Positions 1 to 7,586 of a DNA stretch of 64,000 nucleotides are shown here, in pieces (positions within the stretch are counted from its first letter, which is position 1; the number at the start of each line of letters is the position of its first letter). Source of the DNA: AC-32 sp963717725 (GTDB lineage: Bacteria > Actinomycetota > Thermoleophilia > Gaiellales > Gaiellaceae); NCBI GenBank assembly GCA_963717725.1, contig CAVQWS010000003.1, positions 124,001-188,000 on the forward strand, written 5' to 3'. A program made the translations under genes and the position numbers. The notes under the pieces were generated by a model. The model had not been told where the DNA came from. It saw only the letters and a list, made by a program, of their open reading frames with translations, and ran no database searches.

Positions 1-1391
1 CGGTCGTCGAACGGGATCGTGCGGTCGGCGAACTGCTGCCCCTGCTCGTGGCCCTTGCCGGCGATCACCACGACGTCGCCCTCCGCGGCCTCGCCGATGG
101 CCCGCGCGATCGCCTCGCGCCGGTCCGGCTCGACCTCCGCGTCGCCCGCGCCCGCAAGGATCTCCGCGATGATCGCCTCTGGCTCCTCGCTGCGCGGGTT
201 GTCGGAGGTGACGATCGCGAGGTCGGCGAGCTCGGTCGCGATCCGGCCCATCAGCGGGCGCTTCCCGCGGTCGCGATCACCGCCACAGCCAAAGACGCAG
301 ATCACGCGGTTCTGCGCCAGGTCGCGCGCCGTGCGCAGGACGTTCTCGAGCGAGTCGGGCGTGTGCGCGTAGTCGACGAGCACGGCAAACGGCTGCCCTT
401 CGTCGACCGCCTCGAAGCGGCCCGGCACGCCGCGCAGCTCCCTGACCCCGTAGGCGATCGCGTCGTCGGGGATCTCGAGCAGCCGCGCCGCCGCGACCGC
501 GCCGAGCACGTTCTCGACGTTGAAGCGGCCGCGCAGCCGGGTCTCGAGCTCGATTCCGTCCGCTCGGAAACGCGCGCCTCGCGGGCCGAGCTCGAGGTCG
601 TCGGCGCGCAGCTCGGCGTCGTCCGTCAGGCCAAAGGTGAGCAGCTCGTTCTGGCCGCGCAGCTCCTCCGCGAGGAGACGCCCGTGCTCGTCGCCCACGT
701 TGACCGCCGCTGGCGGCCGCGACTCGGTGAAGAGCCGCCGCTTCGCGTCGAAGTACTCCTCGAGCGTCCCGTGGAAGTCGAGGTGGTCCTGCGTCAGGTT
801 CGTGAAGACGAGCACGGCGAAGCGGACGCGGTCGAGCCGGCCGAGCGCCGAGCCGTGAGAAGTCGCCTCCACGGCCGCGCTGCGATCGCCGGCGTCGAGC
901 ATCTCGCGGAACTCGCGCTGCAGGTCAATCGCCTCGGGCGTCGTGCGGACGGCCGCGCGGCGCTCGCCGCCGACCCGGCTCTCGATCGTCCCCAGCAGCC
1001 CGGGGCGGCGCCCGGCGGCGGCGAGGATCGCGTAGAGGAGGAAGGCGGTCGTCGTCTTCCCGTTCGTGCCCGTCACGCCGGCGACCTGGAGCTCCTCCGT
1101 CGGGCGGCCGAAGAACTCGTCGGCGGCGACGGCCATCGCAGCCCGCGCGCTCGGGACGACGAGCTGCGGCACGTCGAGCTCGAGCGACCGCTCGACGACC
1201 AGCGCCACGGCGCCGTTCGCGACCGCGTCGGCGGCGAACTCGTGCCCGTCCGCTCGTGTCCCGGGAACGCAGAAGAAAAGGCTCTCCGGCCCGGCCGCGC
1301 GGGCGTCGTAGGCGAGGTCGGCGATCTCGACGGGAGCCCGCCCGAGCACGTCCGACGGCGCGAGCGCCGCGATCAGCTGGTCGATCTCCAT
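1..1391 (-). CDS. murE: UDP-N-acetylmuramoyl-tripeptide synthetase (meso-DAP-adding), 3' end cut by window
   Basis: MurE is the ATP-dependent cytoplasmic ligase that adds the third residue to UDP-MurNAc-L-Ala-D-Glu in peptidoglycan synthesis. The translation has the Mur ligase P-loop GVTGTNGKTTT near residue 105, an ATSHGS segment near 180 and the DNPR box near 396, which in this family marks meso-diaminopimelate rather than lysine as substrate. 463 codons are visible and the last part runs off the window. The ATG at 1391 starts MEIDQLIAAL and has no Shine-Dalgarno. It follows ftsI in the division cluster, but a 163-nt gap and a TAGACT -10 suggest its own promoter. Confidence 0.96.
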   Translation of the reverse strand, partial: MEIDQLIAALAPSDVLGRAPVEIADLAYDARAAGPESLFFCVPGTRADGHEFAADAVANGAVALVVERSLELDVPQLVVPSARAAMAVAADEFFGRPTEELQVAGVTGTNGKTTTAFLLYAILAAAGRRPGLLGTIESRVGGERRAAVRTTPEAIDLQREFREMLDAGDRSAAVEATSHGSALGRLDRVRFAVLVFTNLTQDHLDFHGTLEEYFDAKRRLFTESRPPAAVNVGDEHGRLLAEELRGQNELLTFGLTDDAELRADDLELGPRGARFRADGIELETRLRGRFNVENVLGAVAAARLLEIPDDAIAYGVRELRGVPGRFEAVDEGQPFAVLVDYAHTPDSLENVLRTARDLAQNRVICVFGCGGDRDRGKRPLMGRIATELADLAIVTSDNPRSEEPEAIIAEILAGAGDAEVEPDRREAIARAIGEAAEGDVVVIAGKGHEQGQQFADRTIPFDD

Positions 1392-1400
1392 CGAGGCGCG

Positions 1401-1406
1401 AGTCTA
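1401..1406 (-). promoter_or_regulatory. -10 hexamer for murE
   Basis: TAGACT on the minus strand, 9 nt before the murE ATG, with no Shine-Dalgarno between. The rest of the 1392-1554 gap holds no gene that I can see. Confidence 0.5.
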
Positions 1407-1554
1407 GCGACCGGCCCAGCCGAAGCGGCTCGCCTCGACGTCCCGAGAACCTCGTCTTTGCAGCACTTTTCTTGACACTTTCGACACAGACACGCGCGCC
1501 CGGGGCCGATACGATCGCCTTGGGGAGGAGGCCGGGCGAACCGTAGTACGGAAC

Positions 1555-3261
1555 CTAGGGGGTGTACGCGGGCGTTGCGGTTGTCGTGGCGGGCGCGTCC
1601 GGGGGCACGCCGCCGTCGAGGTACTGCATATCGAACTTCGCGATCTGTGCGAAGGCAGGCGCAGCGACGACGCCGCCCCAGATCGCGCCGCGGGGCTCGT
1701 CCACCGAGACGAGGATCACCAGCCGCGGGCGCGATGCCGGCACGGCGCCGACGAACGAGGCCACGTAGCGCGAATCCGAGTAGCCGCCGTGCGCGTCGGG
1801 CTTTGCCGCGGTCCCGGTCTTGCCGGCGACCTGGTAACCGGGCACGACCGCCAGCGTCCCGGTGCCCTCGGCGACGACGTTCTTCAGCATCGCCATGATC
1901 TCCCGCGCGACCCAGCCGGAGACGATCCGACGGTGGGCGGGTCGAGCAACGTCGCCATCGCCGACGTGATCGACCAGGTGCGGCCGCACCCAGACGCCGC
2001 GGTTGGCGATCGCCGCGTACGCGGAGGCCATCTGGATCGGCGTAACCGCGATCCCCTGGCCAATCGGGATGTTGCCGATCGAGGAGCCCGACCACTTGTC
2101 CTCCGGGAGCACGATCCCCTCGCTCTCGCCGGGGAAGTCGATCCCGGTCGGCTGCCCGAAGCCGAAGCGTGAGATCCAGTGGACGAGCCGGTGCCGGGTC
2201 AGCCGCTCGGCGAGCGTGATCGCGCCGACGTTGGACGAGCGCGAGAGGATCTCCGAGACGCTCATCGTCTCGGTCCCGCGCGGCTCGGCGTCGTGGATCC
2301 TGCGGTCGGCGACCTGGATCTCGTAGGGAAGCGTGAAGCGGGTGTTCGGGTTGACGAGGCCTTCTGAGAGCGCGCCGGCGACGGTCACGAGCTTGAAGGT
2401 CGAGCCGGGCTCGTAGGTGTCGGTGACCGCGCGGTTGCGCTGCAGCACCCGCCAGACCTCTGGATAGACGTTCGCGTCGAACCCGGGCGCGATCGCCATC
2501 GCCCGCACGGCGCCCGTCGTCGGGTCGAGCACGACCGCGCTCGCGCTCTTCGCGCGCCAGCGGAGCACCGTGTCGCGCAGCACCGCCTGCGCGTTCGCCT
2601 GGATCGTGTGGTCGAGAGTCAGGTAGACGTCGCGGCCGTCGCGCACCGTCTGCGAGACGACGGTGTCGATTGCCTGGCCGGAAGCGTCCTTGACGATCCG
2701 CTCTCGCCCTGGCCGCCCTGCAAGCTCCCGGTCGAGCGAAAGCTCGAGCCCGGCGAGGCCGCGGTTGTCGACGCCCGCGTAGCCGAGCACCTGCGAGGCG
2801 AGCGAGAACTGCGGGTAGAACCGCCGCTCCTCGCCGTAGGAGTTGATCCCCGGCAGCCCTTGGCGGCGAAGCTTTGCGACGAGCCGCGGATCGGCCTTGC
2901 GCGCCACGTAGACGAAGCCGCGCGTGCGGTCGCTCAGCGAGTGGTAGACGGTGACCGGGTCGAGGTGCAGCGTGCGCGCGATCACGAGCGCCTCGCGCTG
3001 CGCGTCCTTCACCTGGCGCGGGTCGGCGTAGACGGTCTGCGCCTGCTCGCCGATCGCGAGCTGCACGCCGCCGCGGTCGTAGATCGTCCCGCGCGCGGCC
3101 GGGATAACGACGTCCTCGCTTTGCTGACTCGACGCGAGCCGCCCGAACGACGACGCTCGCACACCCTGCAGCCAGGCGGCGCGCATGAACGTCAGCGCGA
3201 ACGCGAGCACGAAGACGCCGAGCAGGAGACGGATGCGGCGGTTCGCGGACTTCGCGCTCAC
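1555..3261 (-). CDS. ftsI: Penicillin-binding protein, septal D,D-transpeptidase (FtsI/PBP3)
   Basis: Class B penicillin-binding protein that cross-links septal peptidoglycan outside the membrane. One N-terminal membrane segment (about residues 9-27) anchors it. A PBP dimerisation domain (about 50-200) follows, then the transpeptidase domain with the three catalytic motifs: STFK near 285 (acyl-enzyme serine), SSN near 343 and KTGT near 480. The length of 568 residues is normal for FtsI. The start is a GTG whose bases overlap the ftsL stop (GTGA), so the two are translationally coupled. The order rsmH-ftsL-ftsI-murE is the classical division cluster order. Confidence 0.96.
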   Translation of the reverse strand: MSAKSANRRIRLLLGVFVLAFALTFMRAAWLQGVRASSFGRLASSQQSEDVVIPAARGTIYDRGGVQLAIGEQAQTVYADPRQVKDAQREALVIARTLHLDPVTVYHSLSDRTRGFVYVARKADPRLVAKLRRQGLPGINSYGEERRFYPQFSLASQVLGYAGVDNRGLAGLELSLDRELAGRPGRERIVKDASGQAIDTVVSQTVRDGRDVYLTLDHTIQANAQAVLRDTVLRWRAKSASAVVLDPTTGAVRAMAIAPGFDANVYPEVWRVLQRNRAVTDTYEPGSTFKLVTVAGALSEGLVNPNTRFTLPYEIQVADRRIHDAEPRGTETMSVSEILSRSSNVGAITLAERLTRHRLVHWISRFGFGQPTGIDFPGESEGIVLPEDKWSGSSIGNIPIGQGIAVTPIQMASAYAAIANRGVWVRPHLVDHVGDGDVARPAHRRIVSGWVAREIMAMLKNVVAEGTGTLAVVPGYQVAGKTGTAAKPDAHGGYSDSRYVASFVGAVPASRPRLVILVSVDEPRGAIWGGVVAAPAFAQIAKFDMQYLDGGVPPDAPATTTATPAYTP

Positions 3262-3632
3262 CGCGTCCGCGGCCCCAGCCGCACGAAACTCGTCTCGGCG
3301 GGGTTCGCGGGCACGAGCCCGTGCTTCTGTGCCTGCAGCTGGATCCGCGGTGAGGCCGCGGCCATCGACAGCTGCGAGGCGAGCTCCTGCTTCTCGGCGC
3401 GGAGGTGCGCGCGCTGGGTGTCGAGCTTGTCGAGCTGGACGTTCAGCCGCAGGACGGCGACGTTCATCGCGACGACGCCGGCCAGCAGGACCGCGACGAC
3501 CACGATCCAGACGACGCCACCGGCCACGCCCCGGCGCGCCTGCCGCTTGCGCTTCGGTGCAGGCCTCGGCGCCGGCCGGGAACGCGGTCGCGGAGACGGC
3601 AGTGCGGGTGCGGCGTCGCTCCAGGAAGCCAC
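3258..3632 (-). CDS. ftsL: FtsL-like division protein
   Basis: Small bitopic protein of 124 residues: a basic, proline-rich cytoplasmic N-terminus, one membrane helix (VVWIVVVAVLLAGVVAMNVAVL) and a short extracytoplasmic coiled coil. This is the architecture of FtsL, which scaffolds FtsQ/FtsB and FtsW/FtsI at the septum. Sequence conservation in this family is weak, so the call rests mainly on topology and on the position between rsmH and ftsI. I chose the GTG at 3632 because it follows the rsmH stop and has a GAGGAG Shine-Dalgarno. A longer form from 3668 would overlap rsmH by 32 nt. Confidence 0.8.
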   Translation of the reverse strand: MASWSDAAPALPSPRPRSRPAPRPAPKRKRQARRGVAGGVVWIVVVAVLLAGVVAMNVAVLRLNVQLDKLDTQRAHLRAEKQELASQLSMAAASPRIQLQAQKHGLVPANPAETSFVRLGPRTR

Positions 3633-3636
3633 GGCG

Positions 3637-4605
3637 CTACTCCTCGCCCCCGCTCTTGACCGCCGCACGCAGCCGAGCGGACGAGGCGCGGGGGTTCGCG
3701 GCGAGCTCGGCCGGCGTCGGCTTGATCGGCCGGCGCGAAAGCGCGCGCAGCTCAGGCTCGTTGCCGCAGACGCACACCGGGAAGTCCGGCGGGCACGTGC
3801 AGCCCTTCTCGCGCGAGCGCAGAAAGCGCTTGACGATCCGGTCCTCGAGCGAGTGGAAGCTGATCACGGCGAGCCGGCCGCCGGGCCGCAGCATCTCGAG
3901 CGCCTCCGGCAGCGCGCGCTCCAGCGAGCCGAGCTCGTCGTTGACCGCGATTCGCAAGGCCTGGAAGACGCGCTTCGCCGGATGCCCCTCACCGAAGCGC
4001 GCCGGAGCCGGGATCGCCGCCTTGATCGTCTCGACCAGCTCGCCCGTGCGCTCGAACGGCTGCTCACGCCGCCGGCGCACGATCGCCCTCGCGATCGGCC
4101 GCGCGTAGCGCTCCTCGCCGTACTCGCGGAAGATCTGTGTCAGCTCGCGTTCGGCCGCCTCGTTCACGAGTTCGCGTGCGGAGACCTCCGAGGCCGGGTC
4201 CATGCGCATGTCGAGCGGCGCGTCGGTCGCGTAGGAGAAGCCGCGCTCCGGCCGGTCGACCTGCATCGAGGAGACGCCGAGATCGAAGAGGATCGCGTCC
4301 GCGCGCACGTCGTTGGCGGCGAGCTGCGCGAGCACGTCGGAGAACTCGCCGCGCAGGAAGCGCCCCTGCGTGCCGGTTCGCTTCCGCACCGAGTCGAAGT
4401 ACGCGCGCACCGACGGGTCTCGGTCGATCGCGATCAGCTTGCCGCTGCCGCACAGATCGGCGGCGAGCAACTCGGAGTGGCCGCCGGCCCCAAATGTGGC
4501 GTCGACGACGGTCTCGCCCGGCTGCACTACGAGCGCCTCCCGCACCTGGTCGGCGAGAACCGGGACGTGGTCAGTCGCGTTGGGACGCAAGACGTTCGGC
4601 AACAT
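3637..4605 (-). CDS. rsmH: 16S rRNA (cytosine-1402-N4)-methyltransferase
   Basis: RsmH (MraW) uses S-adenosylmethionine to methylate N4 of C1402 in the ribosomal P site. The SAM-binding segment VDATFGAGGHS is near residue 40, and RPGGRLAVISFHSLEDRIVK is the conserved C-terminal signature of the family. A Cys-rich loop (CTCPPDFPVCVCG) is typical of actinobacterial and firmicute members. I prefer the ATG at 4605, with GGGAG 8 nt upstream, over the GTG at 4614. Either way it overlaps the 3' end of mraZ by 35-44 nt, so the pair is co-translated. Confidence 0.95.
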   Translation of the reverse strand: MLPNVLRPNATDHVPVLADQVREALVVQPGETVVDATFGAGGHSELLAADLCGSGKLIAIDRDPSVRAYFDSVRKRTGTQGRFLRGEFSDVLAQLAANDVRADAILFDLGVSSMQVDRPERGFSYATDAPLDMRMDPASEVSARELVNEAAERELTQIFREYGEERYARPIARAIVRRRREQPFERTGELVETIKAAIPAPARFGEGHPAKRVFQALRIAVNDELGSLERALPEALEMLRPGGRLAVISFHSLEDRIVKRFLRSREKGCTCPPDFPVCVCGNEPELRALSRRPIKPTPAELAANPRASSARLRAAVKSGGEE

Positions 4606-5005
4606 CCTCCGCACTCCCTTCGAAAACCTTGACGTGGTCGTGCCAGGCCGCGCGGTCCCAGATCTCCAGGTGGTCGTTCACCCCGGCGACCACGACCTCG
4701 CGGCCGATCGCTGCGTTCTTGGCGAGCGACGCCGGCAGCATCACGCGGCCCTGCTTGTCGGGCTCGGTCTCGGAGGCCCCGGCGAAGAAGTAGCGGTGCA
4801 TCAGGCGCCCCTCCCGGCTGAGGGGGTCGAGCCCGGCGAGCCGTTCCTCGACGAGCCGCTCCCAGGACGCCTGGGGATAGCAGTAGAGACACCCGTCCAT
4901 ACCGCGCGTGATGACAAGACCGCCGGAAAGCGCTTGGCGAAACTTGGCCGGTAGCGTGAGGCGGTTCTTGTCATCGATCGTGTGCTCAAACTCACCTAGC
5001 AGCAT
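4571..5005 (-). CDS. mraZ: Transcriptional regulator MraZ
   Basis: MraZ is the AbrB/SpoVT-fold regulator that opens the division cluster and represses it by binding repeats in its own promoter. Two AbrB-like half domains are visible: LLGEFEHTIDDKNRLTLPAKFR at the start and EPDKQGRVMLPASLAKNAAI in the middle. The 144-residue length is standard. The ATG at 5005 is chosen because the protein then begins MLLGEFEHTID, as in known MraZ proteins. A GTG further upstream would place the start inside the operator repeats. Confidence 0.95.
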   Translation of the reverse strand: MLLGEFEHTIDDKNRLTLPAKFRQALSGGLVITRGMDGCLYCYPQASWERLVEERLAGLDPLSREGRLMHRYFFAGASETEPDKQGRVMLPASLAKNAAIGREVVVAGVNDHLEIWDRAAWHDHVKVFEGSAEDVAERLASQRD

Positions 5006-5006
5006 G

Positions 5007-5042
5007 CTCCACTGCGCCCCACTGTAAACCACAAATCCCCAC
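5007..5042 (-). promoter_or_regulatory. MraZ-box array: four direct repeats with 10-nt period
   Basis: On the minus strand GTGGGG, GTGGTT, GTGGGG and GTGGAG recur every 10 nt (5042-5037, 5032-5027, 5022-5017, 5012-5007), ending 1 nt before the mraZ ATG. Known MraZ operators are TGGGN repeats with 5-nt spacers, also a 10-nt period. The array covers the promoter spacer, the -10 and the ribosome binding site. Confidence 0.8.
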
Positions 5043-5049
5043 CGCGCAA
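5021..5049 (-). promoter_or_regulatory. Promoter of mraZ and the division cluster
   Basis: Minus strand -35 TTGCGC (5049-5044), 17-nt spacer, -10 TACAGT (5026-5021). It lies within the MraZ-box array, which fits autorepression. Confidence 0.6.
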
Positions 5050-5068
5050 CCCCGCGGCACCACTTTTT

Positions 5069-5719
5069 CTATTGGAGCAGCAACGCCACCGAGTTGATCG
5101 CGAGCGCGCCGATCACCGCCACGAAGACGAATGAGAGCAATGCGTGCCGCAGGGCTGTCCGCCGCATCTTCTTCAAGCTCAGGTTCGTGTCCGAGACCTG
5201 GAACGTCATCCCGATCGTGAAGGCCAGATAGGCGAAGTCGTGGTAATCGGGCGGCCCGTCTTCGTTGAAGGCGATCCCGCCGATCGGATCGCTGTAGTAC
5301 AGGTCGCCGTAGCGAACCAGGTAGAGCGTGTGGACGGTCGCCCACGAGAGCGAGACCACGGTGATCGCGAGCGCGATCAGGAGCACCTTGTCACTGCCGT
5401 GCGCGTGCCCTGCGCGATGGAGGGTGTAGCCGATCGCACCGAGGCTGGCGACGCTGGCGGCAAGAATGATGACGTCCGCGATCGGGCGCGCGACGTCCTC
5501 GGCGCGGGCGTTCGCCTTCGTTTGCTCGGCGTCCATCGGCCAGATGCGGACCCAGACCGCGACGACCGTCACGAGGGCGGCGACGCCCCACGAGCCCGTT
5601 ACCGCGACGGGCCAGGAGACGCCGAGCGCCAGCGTCACCGCGAGCACGATCACACCGACTCCGAAAGCCACCACCATGCGGAGAATTCGATCGCTCCGCC
5701 GCCTCGGGCTGCGAGCCAT
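5069..5719 (-). CDS. DUF1345 family membrane protein
   Basis: 216-residue integral membrane protein with four to five predicted helices. The segment DPPDYHDFAYLAFTIGMTFQVSD (about residues 160-185) and a following SFVFVAVIGALAIN helix match the conserved core of the DUF1345 family, whose function is unknown. The N-terminus is basic (MARSPRRRSDR), consistent with the ATG at 5719. It ends 64 nt upstream of mraZ and is transcribed the same way, but the mraZ promoter lies between them. The sigma-factor gene diverges from it. No regulatory motif was recognised upstream. Confidence 0.85.
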   Translation of the reverse strand: MARSPRRRSDRILRMVVAFGVGVIVLAVTLALGVSWPVAVTGSWGVAALVTVVAVWVRIWPMDAEQTKANARAEDVARPIADVIILAASVASLGAIGYTLHRAGHAHGSDKVLLIALAITVVSLSWATVHTLYLVRYGDLYYSDPIGGIAFNEDGPPDYHDFAYLAFTIGMTFQVSDTNLSLKKMRRTALRHALLSFVFVAVIGALAINSVALLLQ

Positions 5720-5767
5720 GCACGGGACCGTCTCACACCCGAGCGGGCCTTCGCGTTGGTAGGAATG

Positions 5768-6232
5768 ATGGAAGCAATGTCGGTTCCCCCGTTCGAACGG
5801 TTCTACGAGGAGCAGCAGGGGCCCGTGCTCGCGCAGCTGCGGAGCATGCTCGGCCGCGACGCCGCCGACGACGCGTTTCAGGAGACGTTCTTGCGCGCGC
5901 TGCGGGCTTACCCGACGCTCGAGCACGGGCGCTACCTGCGGGCGTGGGCGCTGCAGATCGCGCGCAACGTCGCGCTCGACGCCCTCCGCCGGACGCGGGT
6001 GACCTCGGCCGACGTGCCCGACGTCGAGTCGGTGGACGAGCCGCTCCCCTACGAAGAGGTGCACCGGCTGACCGCCGGCCTGCCCGAGAAGGAGCGTGCC
6101 GCCGTCTTCCTCCGCTACGGCTACGACCTCAGCTACGAGGACATCGGCGCGGTGCTCGGCTCCTCGCCCGAAGCGGCGAGGCAGGCCGCCTCGTCCGGTG
6201 TCCGCCGCCTGCGCAGAAAGGAGCTCTCATGA
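5768..6232 (+). CDS. ECF-type RNA polymerase sigma factor
   Basis: Short sigma-70 family protein of about 154 residues with only regions 2 and 4. Region 2 includes ADDAFQETFLRALRAY and ARNVALDALRR; region 4 is the helix-turn-helix around LPEKERAAVFLRYGYDLSYEDIGAVLGSSPEAARQ. No anti-sigma factor gene is adjacent. Instead the stop overlaps the start of the alkyltransferase gene (ATGA), so the two are translationally coupled. Starts at 5768 and 5777 are both possible; AGGA at 5761 serves either. The N-terminal reading frame upstream of 5765 is antisense to the DUF1345 gene and is not real coding. Confidence 0.85.
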   Translation: MEAMSVPPFERFYEEQQGPVLAQLRSMLGRDAADDAFQETFLRALRAYPTLEHGRYLRAWALQIARNVALDALRRTRVTSADVPDVESVDEPLPYEEVHRLTAGLPEKERAAVFLRYGYDLSYEDIGAVLGSSPEAARQAASSGVRRLRRKELS

Positions 6233-6795
6233 CCGTCTCTCCCGAGCTCGACCGGCGCTTCCGCGACGCCGCCGCCGCGGAGGGCCTGCTCGACGTCGCC
6301 TACGACCTGCACGACACACCGGTCGGCGAGCTGCTCGTAGCCGTCACCCGGCGCGGCGTCTGCGAGATCCACTACGACGCCGACCCGGACGCAGAGGCCG
6401 AGCGCCTGGCCCGGCTCTTCGGCACCCGCGTGCTCCGCTCGCCACGCCCCACCGACGAGGTGCGGCGGCAGCTCGACGAGTACTTCGCCGGCGAGCGGCA
6501 GGAGTTCGAGCTTGAGCTCGACCTCGGCCCGGCGCGCGAATTCGGCCGTGCGGTGCTCGAGCAGCTCGCGCGTGTGCCCTACGGCGAGCTGACGACCTAC
6601 GGCACGCTCGCCTCGCGCGCCGGCCGCCCGCGCGCCGCCCGCGCCGTCGGCACGATCATGAACCGGAACCCCGTGCCAATCGTGCTCCCCTGCCACCGCG
6701 TGGTCGGCTCGACCGGCTCGCTCGTCGGCTACGCCGGCGGGCTCGACCGCAAGCGCACGCTGCTCGAGCTCGAAGGCGCCCTGCTCGGCGGCTAG
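6229..6795 (+). CDS. ogt: Methylated-DNA--protein-cysteine S-methyltransferase
   Basis: Suicidal DNA repair protein that transfers alkyl groups from O6-alkylguanine to its own cysteine. The active site PCHRVVG is near residue 150, preceded by the helix-turn-helix segment YGELTTYGTLA and the arginine-finger region AVGTIMNRNP. At 188 residues it matches the stand-alone Ogt form: it has the N-terminal RNase H-like domain but no AdaA module. AAAGGAG lies 5 nt upstream of the ATG. It shares an ATGA overlap with the preceding ECF sigma gene, which implies joint regulation, possibly in an alkylation response (inference). Confidence 0.95.
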   Translation: MTVSPELDRRFRDAAAAEGLLDVAYDLHDTPVGELLVAVTRRGVCEIHYDADPDAEAERLARLFGTRVLRSPRPTDEVRRQLDEYFAGERQEFELELDLGPAREFGRAVLEQLARVPYGELTTYGTLASRAGRPRAARAVGTIMNRNPVPIVLPCHRVVGSTGSLVGYAGGLDRKRTLLELEGALLGG

Positions 6796-6835
6796 CATTG
6801 CGCCGAACCACTCGAGGCTCAACGGGGAGGCACGG

Positions 6836-7345
6836 ATGAGGCAGGTACTGACAATCGGGGCCGTCGCAGCCATCGTGCTGCTCGTCGCGTCGCCGGCGAG
6901 CGCCGGCTCGACGAAAGGGCCGACGCTGAAGTCGCTCCAGGCGCAGATCAAGTCGCTGCAGAAGCAGGTCACGACACTGAAGAAGAAGGAAGCGCTGGCC
7001 GAGAGCGTGATCGGGCTGACGCTCGAGTACGCCGTCTGCTCGACGGCGGTCACGGCCGACACGTTCCAGGACAGCTTCACCGGGCTCGACGGGTACTTCG
7101 CAACCCAGCTCGCGAAGCCGGCGTACTTCGGCGCGCAGACCGCGGTGAACGACTACAAGGCCTGCACGGCCTTCGAGATCGTCCGAGCGCACAACCAGAG
7201 CCCGCCGAACACCAACATCCTGCGGGCGCTGCTCGACATCTTTAGCGCGCGCTCGTTTGCCGCGCACGGCATCGATCTGGCGGGCCCGGCGCGCGCCTTG
7301 TCCGCGCAGTTCTTCGCGCTGGCGGCGCGGGGCGGTATCGGCTAG
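6836..7345 (+). CDS. Secreted coiled-coil protein of unknown function
   Basis: 169-residue protein with a signal peptide (MRQVLTIGAVAAIVLLVASPASAG, cleavage after about residue 24), a short lysine/glutamine-rich coiled coil (about 30-52) and a globular remainder with two cysteines (YAVCSTA and YKACTAF) that could pair outside the cell. I recognise no family. The ATG at 6836 has a strong Shine-Dalgarno, GGGGAGG at 6824-6830, and a possible -10 TAGCAT near 6793. It ends 3 nt from the convergent DUF2007 gene. Confidence 0.8.
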   Translation: MRQVLTIGAVAAIVLLVASPASAGSTKGPTLKSLQAQIKSLQKQVTTLKKKEALAESVIGLTLEYAVCSTAVTADTFQDSFTGLDGYFATQLAKPAYFGAQTAVNDYKACTAFEIVRAHNQSPPNTNILRALLDIFSARSFAAHGIDLAGPARALSAQFFALAARGGIG

Positions 7346-7348
7346 CGG

Positions 7349-7564
7349 TCAGTCTTCTTCGAGGAGGGCGCGCGCAGCCTCGAGATCGGCGGGCGCGACG
7401 AGGATCTCGCGCTCGCCGCCCTCCCCGCCGAAGCCCTCGAACGCCGAATCCGCCTCGTCGGTCGGCCGGTAGGCGCACTTGATCCCGTTCGCCCGCAGCA
7501 AGCCGCAGAAAACCTCTGCCTCGGGCTCGCCGGGCACCTTCGTAACGCGAACGGCGTCCTCCAT
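7349..7564 (-). CDS. DUF2007 domain protein (putative signal-transducing protein)
   Basis: 71-residue protein. It resembles the small DUF2007 family: VTKVPGEPEAEVFCGLLRANGIKCAYRPTD at the N-terminus and EILVAPADLEAARALLEED at the C-terminus, the usual beta-alpha-beta layout of about 70 residues. Molecular function is unknown. The ATG at 7564 lies exactly 6 nt after a TAGCCT -10 and has no Shine-Dalgarno. Confidence 0.8.
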   Translation of the reverse strand: MEDAVRVTKVPGEPEAEVFCGLLRANGIKCAYRPTDEADSAFEGFGGEGGEREILVAPADLEAARALLEED

Positions 7565-7570
7565 GCCGCG

Positions 7571-7576
7571 AGGCTA
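7571..7576 (-). promoter_or_regulatory. -10 hexamer, leaderless start of the DUF2007 gene
   Basis: TAGCCT, then 6 nt, then ATG. Confidence 0.6.
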
Positions 7577-7586
7577 ACGGTTCGGG

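Noticed and set aside
1470..1530. TTGACA at about 1474 as a plus-strand promoter
   Set aside because: The nearest TAnnnT is more than 30 nt away and no plus-strand gene follows.
48..4632. Long plus-strand open frames (48-1475 and 2608-4632) antisense to murE and ftsI-rsmH
   Set aside because: Products are Arg/Ala/Asp-rich low complexity. They are shadows of the GC-biased codons of well-conserved minus-strand genes.
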